From DATBMA01 sp036555105 (lineage in GTDB: Bacteria > Actinomycetota > Acidimicrobiia > Spongiisociales > ZC4RG35), in contig DATBMA010000102.1 of assembly GCA_036555105.1 (NCBI GenBank), forward strand, positions 1-25,602: a stretch of 25,602 bases of DNA, written 5' to 3'. Under the pieces are notes generated by a model that searched no databases, was not told where the DNA came from, and was given only the letters and a program-made list of their open reading frames with translations. Position 1 is the first letter of the stretch. Every line of letters starts with the position of its first letter. Shown here one piece after another: positions 1-6,375 of the stretch. A program made the translations under genes and the position numbers.

Positions 1-774
1 TGCCGCGACTATCCGGGAAGGGTGGTCGTCTCCCTCGACTGCCGTCCCGACGGCGAGCTCGCCACCCGGGGGTGGACCCACAACAGCGGCCGGTACCTGG
101 AGGAGACGTTGATCGAGCTCTCCTCGGCGGGAGTGGCGGCCTTCCTGGTGGCAGAGGCGGGGCGGGATGCGCTCACCGAGCCGCCCAACCTGGAAATCCT
201 CACAGATGCCCTCAAGGCTGTCGACGAACCTGTGATCGCGGCGGGCGGGGTCCGTGACCTCGATGACCTGAGGCAGGTCGTAGGCCTCGAGCACAACGGA
301 AGGCGCCTGGCGGGAATCATCGTCGGGCGCGAGGTGACGGCCGGACGGTTCACCATGGCCGAGGCCAAAGACGTGATGGCCACCGCTGGGCCAACGCGAC
401 CGCCGGGTCACGTTGAAGGCCTGCGGGCGTTGCTACGGGTATCCAACTTCGAACGCAGCCGAGCGTTCTACGAGCAGATGCTCGGGTTCCGGCGGGTCAC
501 TGGTTGGGAGCGCCCCCATGGCGACGGCATCGTGCTGGAGGCAAAAGGAGGCGAGACCCTGGAGCTGCTGGGCCCACCTCCCGGCCAGTACTGGCCCAAG
601 CCGACGGGAATCGAGCTCGGGTTCTTCGTCGAGAGCGTCGAGAAATGGCATCAACATCTCCGGCGGCTCGGGGTGCCGATCACGCGAGAGCTGCGCCAGG
701 AGGCGTGGGGCGACCTGGTCTTCGGAGTCGACGACCCCGACGGGGTCAGGGTCTGGTTCGGCCAGCAGAAATAG
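1..774 (+). CDS. HisA-like TIM-barrel half fused to VOC/glyoxalase domain (5' partial)
   Basis: The reading frame is open from the first base, so the gene starts upstream of the window. Residues are counted from the Val codon at position 22. Residues 1-120 match the C-terminal half of HisA/PriA (ProFAR isomerase): a VSLD strand, an RGW motif, a phosphate-binding AAGGV loop (residues 73-77), and IIVG followed by a GRF segment. After a linker (about 121-132), residues 133-250 form a VOC/glyoxalase-like domain with the typical ALLRV-x-FERSRAFYE start and a DDPDG turn near the end. The normally conserved Thr-Asp of the HisA loop is Ala-Glu here (AEAGRDA, residues 44-50), although the downstream Asp is kept. 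It may therefore be a divergent paralogue rather than the histidine-pathway enzyme. Ordinary HisA is about 240 residues with no VOC domain. The fold assignments are solid; the function is uncertain. Confidence 0.85.
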   Translation, partial: CRDYPGRVVVSLDCRPDGELATRGWTHNSGRYLEETLIELSSAGVAAFLVAEAGRDALTEPPNLEILTDALKAVDEPVIAAGGVRDLDDLRQVVGLEHNGRRLAGIIVGREVTAGRFTMAEAKDVMATAGPTRPPGHVEGLRALLRVSNFERSRAFYEQMLGFRRVTGWERPHGDGIVLEAKGGETLELLGPPPGQYWPKPTGIELGFFVESVEKWHQHLRRLGVPITRELRQEAWGDLVFGVDDPDGVRVWFGQQK

Positions 775-791
775 GTCTCACGTCGTAAGCC

Positions 792-1565
792 TCAAGTCCT
801 GAGCCGTGAGGCCTGCCTTGCGACAAAGTCGTTCCAGGTTTCGCCTGCGGCTCGATTGGGGGTGAGGTTGGCCCCGGCCCGGAAGGCAGCCCACACCAGA
901 CCTGGGTAGTTCGGCTTGACCAGCATCCGCTTCTTGCCGGTCGCTGTCAGGTAGGAACGCGCCAGGTCGGACGCCGCATAGGCGAAGGGCCCGCCCATGT
1001 CGGGCAGCCGGCCTGCCGGGCCCTCTTCGACTGAGAGGGCGAGCCGTTCCGCCACCTGGCTCGGGTCGAGGACCTGGAACCTGGTTTCGTTGGGGACCAC
1101 CACCAACGGCCGGCGGCTCTTCTTCTCGAGCACATGCCAGATGAGCTGATGGAACTGGGTGGCCCGGATGATGGTCCAGGGCAGCCCGCTCGCCGCCAGC
1201 CGCGACTCGGCCGCCAGCTTCGATTGGTAGTACGAGTACGGGATCAGGTCACTGCCGACGATTCCGGGCAAGAGGAAGTGGGGTTTGCCCGAGCGAAGGG
1301 CGATGTCGATCAACCTGGCGGTGCCGGCGCGGTCGAGCTGCTGGTGGCGTTGAGGGTCGGAGGCGCAGTGCACGATCGCATCCACCCCGTCGACCGCGTC
1401 CGGGACTCCCTCGCCTGTGATGAGGTCCCCCCGGACCGCCTGGGCCTCCTCGACCACCATGGTCCCGCTCCTCGACATCGCCCGAACCGCATGAGCCCGG
1501 CCTGCCAGGAAGCTCACCACCCGCCGTCCCAGCACCCCGGTGGCGCCGGTGACGAGGACGATCAA
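792..1565 (-). CDS. Atypical SDR / NmrA-like NAD(P)-binding protein
   Basis: A 257-residue Rossmann-fold protein that opens with LIVLVTGATGVLGRR, the glycine-rich dinucleotide-binding motif of extended/atypical short-chain dehydrogenases. Further on it has an acidic VRGDL segment, a VDAIVHCAS strand and a YYQSK motif that can supply the catalytic Tyr-x3-Lys. The C-terminal half (FQVLDPSQVAERLA) resembles NmrA/YbjT-like sugar-epimerase relatives. I chose the TTG start at 1565. It is preceded by a purine-rich AGGGGGACGAGG and leaves a 43-base gap after the upstream dehydrogenase gene; the longer reading frame to 1673 would overlap that gene and adds a low-complexity tail. It probably lies in one transcript with the aldehyde dehydrogenase. 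The substrate cannot be told from the sequence. Confidence 0.85.
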   Translation of the reverse strand: MIVLVTGATGVLGRRVVSFLAGRAHAVRAMSRSGTMVVEEAQAVRGDLITGEGVPDAVDGVDAIVHCASDPQRHQQLDRAGTARLIDIALRSGKPHFLLPGIVGSDLIPYSYYQSKLAAESRLAASGLPWTIIRATQFHQLIWHVLEKKSRRPLVVVPNETRFQVLDPSQVAERLALSVEEGPAGRLPDMGGPFAYAASDLARSYLTATGKKRMLVKPNYPGLVWAAFRAGANLTPNRAAGETWNDFVARQASRLRT

Positions 1566-1608
1566 CCTCGTCCCCCTGCCAGGTGGGTCGCCAGGCGGAG
1601 TTCGAGGC

Positions 1609-3234
1609 TCAGGACACCACCGTGCGGCTCTGCTCGCGCATGTACTGGCGCAGGTACCAGGGGCCGCCGCCACCGGTCCCGGAGGTCCCCGAGCCCTTCC
1701 AACCGCCGAACGACTGGATGTTGGGCCAGGCCCCGGTGGTGGCGCCGGCCCGGCGGTTCACATACGTGACCCCGGCCTGGATCCGGGAGAAGAATCGCTC
1801 GATCTCGTCCTCGGTGCCGGCAAAGAGCCCCGCGGTCAGCCCGAACTCGGTGTCGTTGGCGAGGTCCAGGGCCTGATCGAGTGAGTCGACCGGGGCCACG
1901 GCCAGGAACGGCATGAACAGCTCTCGTTCCCACACCCAGGAGTCGAGAGGCGCCGAAACGACCGTCGGCTGAACGAAGTTGCCTCTGCCCAGGTCTCCCT
2001 CCGTCAGGATCTCGCCGCCCGCCAGGACCTTGCCGCCGGAGTCTTCGACCTCGGTCAGCGCGGCACGGAACCGCTCCACCGCTTGGCGGTCGATCACGGG
2101 TCCCATGTAGACCGAGCGATCGAGCGGGTCTCCCACCACCAGCTTTCCCGTCCGTTCGACGAGCCGGTCGACGAACTCGTCATAAGCGGGCTGTTCCACA
2201 TAGACCCGCGAGCACGCCGAGCACTTCTGCCCTGAGTAGCCGAAGGCGGCTCGCATCACTCCCTCCGCCGCCTCGTCGAGGTTGGCAGTGGCGGTGACGA
2301 TCGTCGGGTTCTTACCGCCCATCTCACACACCGCCGGCTTGGGGAACTCGGTGGCGAAGGACTTGTAGATCCCCATGCCCACTTCGTATGAGCCAGTGAA
2401 GGTGATGCCCGCAACATCGGGGTGTTGCACGAGGGCCTTGCCGATCTCGCTGCCGGGCCCGGTGATGACATGGAACGCGCCTGCCGGCAGCCCGGCATCA
2501 CGCATCACCCGATAGAGCTCGAGGGCGATGAGAGCTCCGGCGTGGGCAGGCTTGAGCACGACCGTGTTGCCTGTGATCAGGGCGCCGATGGTTGGCCCGC
2601 CGGCCAGGGCCATCGGAAAGTTGAACGGGGAGATGACAGCCCAAACCCCGTAGGGCCGCAGCACCGACACGTTCTCCTCGTTGGGGCTCAACTGACCCAG
2701 CGGCGTCACGAACCCGTCGTGCTCTTCCATCTGCAACGCGTAGTAACGGCAGAACTCGACGGTCTCGGCAACGTCGCCGAGCGCCTCCAACCGGTTCTTG
2801 CCGACCTCCATGGCCATGAGGGCCGAAAGCTCGAACGTTCGGGATTCCATGACCTCGCCGACCTTGCGGATCAGAGCGACCCGTTCCTCCCACGGGGTGG
2901 CGGCCCAATCGGGAGCGAAGGCTTTGGCTGCCGCCACGGCGTCGTTGACATCGACCGCGGTCCCTTGCGAGTAGCGGCCGATGACGATCTCCGAGTCGAT
3001 GGGTGAGCGCTCCTCCAGCTTGGAGTCGGTCCAGCGCTCTTCGCCGTTCACGAAGAAGGGGTGGTCCTGGTCGAGCATCGCCCTGGCCGCCTCGATGCCG
3101 CGGTCGTAAGACGCCTGCAACTCCTCGTTGTCGGCCGACATCGTTGCGTAGGTGATCTTGATGGTCGTGACGAGCTCCTCGGGAGGCTGCTGGAAAGATA
3201 ACCCGGCCGGAGGCAGTTGCTCCTGGCGTCGCAC
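1609..3234 (-). CDS. L-glutamate gamma-semialdehyde (P5C) dehydrogenase
   Basis: NAD(P)-dependent aldehyde dehydrogenase, up to 541 residues. It carries the P5C dehydrogenase/RocA hallmarks: ISPFNFP (201-207), LKPA (227-230), the FTGS cofactor loop (279-282), general-base Glu304 in CEMGGKNP, nucleophile Cys338 in GYSGQKCSA, and a C-terminal TYVNRRAGATTGAWP followed by GGWKGSG. The family oxidises glutamate semialdehyde, the product of proline or ornithine breakdown, to glutamate. No proline dehydrogenase is visible nearby. The start is uncertain. GTG at 3234 has no clear ribosome site, but the KITYAT segment at 26-31 looks like the conserved beginning of this subgroup. The ATG at 3141 would remove it, and no standard start codon lies between. 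The SDR-like gene follows 43 bases downstream. Confidence 0.88.
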   Translation of the reverse strand: MRRQEQLPPAGLSFQQPPEELVTTIKITYATMSADNEELQASYDRGIEAARAMLDQDHPFFVNGEERWTDSKLEERSPIDSEIVIGRYSQGTAVDVNDAVAAAKAFAPDWAATPWEERVALIRKVGEVMESRTFELSALMAMEVGKNRLEALGDVAETVEFCRYYALQMEEHDGFVTPLGQLSPNEENVSVLRPYGVWAVISPFNFPMALAGGPTIGALITGNTVVLKPAHAGALIALELYRVMRDAGLPAGAFHVITGPGSEIGKALVQHPDVAGITFTGSYEVGMGIYKSFATEFPKPAVCEMGGKNPTIVTATANLDEAAEGVMRAAFGYSGQKCSACSRVYVEQPAYDEFVDRLVERTGKLVVGDPLDRSVYMGPVIDRQAVERFRAALTEVEDSGGKVLAGGEILTEGDLGRGNFVQPTVVSAPLDSWVWERELFMPFLAVAPVDSLDQALDLANDTEFGLTAGLFAGTEDEIERFFSRIQAGVTYVNRRAGATTGAWPNIQSFGGWKGSGTSGTGGGGPWYLRQYMREQSRTVVS

Positions 3235-3247
3235 AGTCGCGAAGTCT

Positions 3248-3284
3248 CACGATCGCACCGTGCGGCTGCTTAGGATCGTGCGAT
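3248..3284. promoter_or_regulatory. Overlapping inverted repeats between divergent genes
   Basis: Between the divergent P5C dehydrogenase and proline-rich membrane protein genes, CACGATC (3248-3254) is the exact reverse complement of GATCGTG (3274-3280). Offset by four bases, ATCGCAC (3252-3258) pairs with GTGCGAT (3278-3284). A short GCAC-C-GTGC lies inside at 3255-3263. The right arm overlaps the likely ribosome site (AGGA at 3272-3275) and the ATG at 3283. It could be an operator for one or both genes or a leader hairpin. No promoter consensus is convincing in this 48-base gap. Confidence 0.3.
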
Positions 3285-4134
3285 GACCTCGGGAGAGCCG
3301 CCGGACCAGCCGCCAGAGCCGCCGCCGCCGGACCAGCCGCCAGCCTCCAGCCCCTCGCCGCCGTCGCCGCAGGACCAGCCGCCAGCCTCCAGCCCCACGC
3401 CGCCGGAGCCGCCACCTGCCGAGCAGGCGCCGCCTCCTCCACCGCCTTCTCCGCCGACCGACCCCAACGCCCTCCCACCCATGGCCCCGAAGTCGGGAAT
3501 GAGCGGTTGCGCCAAGGCCGCCATCATCGGCGGAGTGATCCTGCTGGTGCTGGTCGTGGCGGCCGGCGCCTTCTTCTTCTGGGGCGTCAGCAGGTTCGTC
3601 GACAGCGTCGAGGACGTTGCCTCCCCGGACTCGTGCGAGCTGATCAGCGATGAGGACGCCAGTCACGCGGTCGAGGCGGAGGTCACGGTGGAGTCGGGTC
3701 GTTCCATCTTCGGCAGCGTCCTCGGGATCATCCGCGACACCCGCCTCTTGGCGAGCGCACCCAACTGCTTTGTCAGCAGTGAGGACGGTTCGTACGCGGC
3801 GTGGATATCGGTCTACGACGGCAGCGACGCAGCGGAGGTCTTCGCCGGCGCCGCGGACATCGCCGACGGCGAGGTCGTATCGAGCACGTCGATCGCGGGC
3901 GGCTCAATACAGGTAGAGACGTCTCCGTTCCGCGGGCCCGATGTGCCCGGTCTCGGTGACGAAGCCTTCTGCACCGAACTTGGCGTGGTCATCTCCGGCG
4001 GAGTCCTGGCCAGGGAAGGCAATCGGGTGGTCTACGTTTCGATGATGCCGTCAGGCGACAGCCAGGATCCCTTTGGGGGAGACACCTGCGCGCGTGCGGT
4101 CCCTCTGGCCCGGGCCCTGCTGGCGCGCTCGTAG
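3283..4134 (+). CDS. Proline-rich single-pass membrane protein
   Basis: A 283-residue protein in three parts. Residues 1-68 are a proline/serine-rich, almost hydrophobe-free cytoplasmic tail. Residues about 84-107 form one TM helix (AAIIGGVILLVLVVAAGAFF). The rest is an extracellular domain of about 175 residues with paired cysteines (DSCEL, PNCF, AFCTE, DTCAR). The ectodomain resembles the DUF3558-like secreted or lipoprotein domains common in actinobacteria, but the similarity is weak by eye. ATG at 3283 has AGGA seven bases upstream. It is transcribed divergently from the dehydrogenase and lies 36 bases before the PlsY-like gene. No catalytic motif is seen; a cell-envelope sensor or wall-associated role is only a guess. 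Confidence 0.85.
   Translation: MTSGEPPDQPPEPPPPDQPPASSPSPPSPQDQPPASSPTPPEPPPAEQAPPPPPPSPPTDPNALPPMAPKSGMSGCAKAAIIGGVILLVLVVAAGAFFFWGVSRFVDSVEDVASPDSCELISDEDASHAVEAEVTVESGRSIFGSVLGIIRDTRLLASAPNCFVSSEDGSYAAWISVYDGSDAAEVFAGAADIADGEVVSSTSIAGGSIQVETSPFRGPDVPGLGDEAFCTELGVVISGGVLAREGNRVVYVSMMPSGDSQDPFGGDTCARAVPLARALLARS
3304..3396 (+). repeat. In-frame direct repeats encoding DQPPASSP units
   Basis: A 24-base unit beginning GACCAGCCGCCAGCC occurs exactly at 3331-3354 and 3373-3396 (period 42 bases, 14 codons). Similarity continues about eight more bases with one mismatch. A shortened copy (first 13 bases) lies at 3304-3316. The repeats encode the proline-rich tail and could change length by slippage or recombination. 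Confidence 0.8.
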
Positions 4135-4170
4135 GTGGGGAGCCGACAAACCAGGCCCTGCTAACTTCAG

Positions 4171-4839
4171 TTGCCTCCCAGCAACGCCTTTCCAGTTGTG
4201 TCCGCGCTCATTGCCCCCATCATCGGGTATCTGGTTGGAGCCGTGCCCTTCGCGCTGCTCGTCGGCTTCGCCTACGGAGTCGACCTGCGCAAGGTCGGCT
4301 CGGGCAACCCCGGGGCAGGCAACCTGTCGCGCACATGCGGGGTACCTGCCGGGGCTCTCGGCGCGATCCTCGACGGGGCCAAGAGCCTGTTCGTTGTCCT
4401 GGCCTTGAGGCAGGCGGGCTTCGATGAGGGGGCTCTATGGCTGACCGGCGTCGCGGCTGTGATCGGCCACAACTGGTCGATCTTCCTTCGTGGGCGAGCG
4501 GGTCGAGGATTGGCGTCGTCAGCCGGAGTCCTGGTTGCCCTGGACCCCGCTCTGCTGTGGTGGACGACGGCAGGCGCCGTGTCCGGATGGAAGATCGGTG
4601 GAGGCCTGGGAGGCACGTTGGGCTGGGGCCTGCTCCCCTTCGTCGGGCTTGCGCTCGACCGACCGGCATATGAGATATGGGGCCTGATCGGCCTGGCGCT
4701 CTTGATGTTCATTCGCCGAGCGCAAGGGAATCCCGGTCGACAGCCCGGCTTCAAGGCCGCCATCTTCCGCGCGATCTTCGATCAGGAACCAGGTCAATCG
4801 CCACTGGTCGAGAGCCCGGTCGAGGCCGGGGCGATGTGA
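4171..4839 (+). CDS. plsY: PlsY-like glycerol-3-phosphate acyltransferase
   Basis: A 222-residue multi-pass membrane protein of the PlsY family, which transfers an acyl group from acyl-phosphate to glycerol-3-phosphate to make lysophosphatidate. Visible motifs are the GYLVGAVPFALL first helix (19-30), the GVDLRKVGSGN box (36-46) and GHNWSIFLRG (99-108). Two positions differ from the usual consensus: GSGNPGAGN in place of GSGNIGATN, and RAGRG (109-113) in place of GGKG. It may be an actinobacterial paralogue rather than the main enzyme. The start is taken as TTG at 4171; GTG at 4198 also fits and neither has a strong ribosome site. Its stop overlaps the next gene by four bases (GTGA), so the two are translationally coupled. 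Confidence 0.85.
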   Translation: MPPSNAFPVVSALIAPIIGYLVGAVPFALLVGFAYGVDLRKVGSGNPGAGNLSRTCGVPAGALGAILDGAKSLFVVLALRQAGFDEGALWLTGVAAVIGHNWSIFLRGRAGRGLASSAGVLVALDPALLWWTTAGAVSGWKIGGGLGGTLGWGLLPFVGLALDRPAYEIWGLIGLALLMFIRRAQGNPGRQPGFKAAIFRAIFDQEPGQSPLVESPVEAGAM

Positions 4840-5762
4840 AGACCATCAAGCGCAAGCGGTTGATCGTGATCGTGGGGCTGGTGGGGCTGCTCTATGTCGC
4901 CGCCATGATCTTCGTGTTCAGCCAGGTCGACATCCCGGATCTCACCGCCTTGGCCCTGGTGGTCGTGGTCGTTGCGGTGATTGCTCAGCTCGGCGCGAAG
5001 TGGTTCTTCGGGCTCCTGTTCAGGCAGGGGGTAGAGGAGAACGGAGGGAAGCTGAGGCCATATTCGGCCTTCAAGGGGGCACTGGTAGGGGCCGGGGTGG
5101 CACGCCTGATCCCAGCCGGGGGAGCGGTGACCCCTGTGGCCATGGCCTGGTCCGTGCGGCGAGAGGCGCCTGGAGCGGCCGGGGCGGCGGTGCGTGCAAC
5201 CGGCCTCAATTACGCAGGGCTGCTGCTGGGGACCGGGTTCTGCCTCCTGTGGATCCGCGAGCGTGGGCTATATCAATCGCTGTTTCCTGCCACCGTTCTC
5301 ATAGCAATCGCCACCTTGGTGATCGGGGCGGTGGTCATGTTCGGGAGCGGGTGGCTGGGATCGATCACGGCCAAGCTACCCACGAGAGTCAAGGATCTGC
5401 TGGGCCCAACGGCTGTCAACCATCCACCCAACTGGAGGGCACAAATCCTGCTCTGGTTGCGGCTGATATTGGAAGCCTCGGCCATGGCATTGGTCATGGA
5501 AGCCTTTGGCATCCACCTCACTCCTACCCAGGTGTTCGCCGCGTTCGGCATCGGCCAGCTGTTCGCGGGCCTGCCAGGGACCCCGGGCGGGGCGGGATTC
5601 GCCGAGCTGGGGCTGGTCGGTGCCCTGGCTGCGTTCGGGTTCCCGGCTTCGGTGACCGTCGCCCCAGTCCTGATTTTCCGCGTCGTCTCCTATTGGATAC
5701 CGGCTGCCGCTGGGCTGGTGGCGGGGGGGGCCGAGTTCCTGCGAACCGAGACCGAGGCCTAG
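4836..5762 (+). CDS. UPF0104 / LPG-synthase-TM-like integral membrane protein
   Basis: A 308-residue polytopic membrane protein with seven or eight hydrophobic segments. Two family features stand out: RLIPAGGAVTPVAMAW in the first third, and LPGTPGGAGFAELGLVGALAAFG near the end, the PGG...E pattern typical of the lysylphosphatidylglycerol synthase TM region/UPF0104/AglD-like family. Members flip or modify lipids or act in glycolipid pathways; here the soluble aminoacyl-transfer domain is absent. The GTG start at 4836 overlaps the plsY stop and follows GAGGCCGGGG. A longer reading frame upstream to 4677 is a shadow of plsY. Pairing with an acyltransferase suggests a lipid-related task, but the substrate is unknown. 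Confidence 0.8.
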   Translation: MKTIKRKRLIVIVGLVGLLYVAAMIFVFSQVDIPDLTALALVVVVVAVIAQLGAKWFFGLLFRQGVEENGGKLRPYSAFKGALVGAGVARLIPAGGAVTPVAMAWSVRREAPGAAGAAVRATGLNYAGLLLGTGFCLLWIRERGLYQSLFPATVLIAIATLVIGAVVMFGSGWLGSITAKLPTRVKDLLGPTAVNHPPNWRAQILLWLRLILEASAMALVMEAFGIHLTPTQVFAAFGIGQLFAGLPGTPGGAGFAELGLVGALAAFGFPASVTVAPVLIFRVVSYWIPAAAGLVAGGAEFLRTETEA

Positions 5763-5802
5763 GGGGGTCGCACGGCGCCAGGGGGACTTGGGCCGTTCCA
5801 TG

Positions 5803-5830
5803 TTGCCTACCGCCGGGGGTCCCTTACCAT
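5803..5830 (+). promoter_or_regulatory. Weak candidate promoter for the tubulin-like operon
   Basis: TTGCCT (5803-5808) and TACCAT (5825-5830) are separated by 16 bases, a partial match to a sigma-70-type promoter. It sits about 125 bases before the first gene of the operon. The match is poor at several positions and is given only as a candidate. Confidence 0.2.
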
Positions 5831-5847
5831 CCGCCCCGACCACGTGA

Positions 5848-5866
5848 GGTAGACGACCCGTCTGCC
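5848..5866 (+). other. Leader hairpin GGTAGACG-ACC-CGTCTGCC
   Basis: An eight-pair stem (one T-G wobble) with a three-base loop lies in the 193-base gap between the UPF0104-like gene and the small three-TM gene. There is no T-run, so it is not a classic intrinsic terminator. It could be a terminator of the upstream pair, a 5' leader structure of the tubulin-like operon, or an operator. The rest of the gap (5763-5955) shows no small gene that I can support. Confidence 0.4.
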
Positions 5867-5955
5867 GTCGCAGGTGATCCGACGACTCCTGGGGAGGACG
5901 CCGCCATCGCCAACCACGCCACTGCCTCTGCCTCCACATTCCCGCAAGGAGGCTC

Positions 5956-6375
5956 ATGAACACCAACGTTCCCATCCCGGGGACGGGGCCTGGCCGCCCG
6001 CGGGCGGAGGTGCTGGCAGTGCGCCGGCGCGCCAGCGCTCGGGCCAGGTTCATGGGGGCGGTGGCTGCACTCGCCGTGTCGGCGATCGCGATTGCGATGC
6101 TCGCTTGGGACGAGCCGCGCAACTTGGCTCCTGGGATGGATTCCTCCTTCGCCAAGTCGATCGCCGCTCTGGCGATCACCTTCGTCGTGACCCTTCCGGG
6201 TTTTGCCGTCTTCCGCTACGAGCGCCAGAGCGCCGGAGGGCGCTGGCATGAACCCGCCTGGAGGCCGAGCCTGATCGGATGGGCGAGCTTGCTCGTTGCC
6301 CTGACGCTGGCGGTCGGCTGGCATGGCCTGCGACTCGCATTCTTCGCCGCCCGCGCCTGGACCGGTCAGATCTGA
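5956..6375 (+). CDS. Small three-TM membrane protein, first gene of vWA/tubulin-like operon
   Basis: A 139-residue protein of unknown family. An Arg-rich N-terminus (residues about 1-31) is followed by three hydrophobic helices near 33-51, 66-85 and 106-130. A short soluble loop (YERQSAGGRWHEP) lies between the second and third helices. ATG at 5956 has a full AAGGAGG (5946-5952) but only three bases of spacing, which is unusually tight. The stop TGA shares one base with the ATG of the vWA gene (TGATG), so the two are co-translated. The context implies a membrane partner or anchor for the vWA/tubulin-like system; nothing in its own sequence proves this. Confidence 0.75.
   Translation: MNTNVPIPGTGPGRPRAEVLAVRRRASARARFMGAVAALAVSAIAIAMLAWDEPRNLAPGMDSSFAKSIAALAITFVVTLPGFAVFRYERQSAGGRWHEPAWRPSLIGWASLLVALTLAVGWHGLRLAFFAARAWTGQI

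Noticed and set aside
777..810. Nested inverted repeat (CTCACG/CGTGAG with inner CTCA/TGAG) between convergent genes
   Set aside because: The stems are only six and four pairs, lie across the stop of the - strand gene and have no T-run; too weak to call a bidirectional terminator.
2498..3478. Long - strand reading frame of 326 codons
   Set aside because: It overlaps the P5C dehydrogenase in another frame and has a Gly/Ala/Arg-rich composition with no domain; a high-GC shadow.
5000..5959. + strand frame of 319 codons overlapping the UPF0104-like gene
   Set aside because: It is a frame shadow; the overlapping frame gives a clear membrane protein with family motifs.
6279..6374. Earlier start for the vWA protein
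   Set aside because: It would bury the signal peptide and overlap the small three-TM gene; the ATG at 6375 fits both the signal peptide and the stop-start overlap.
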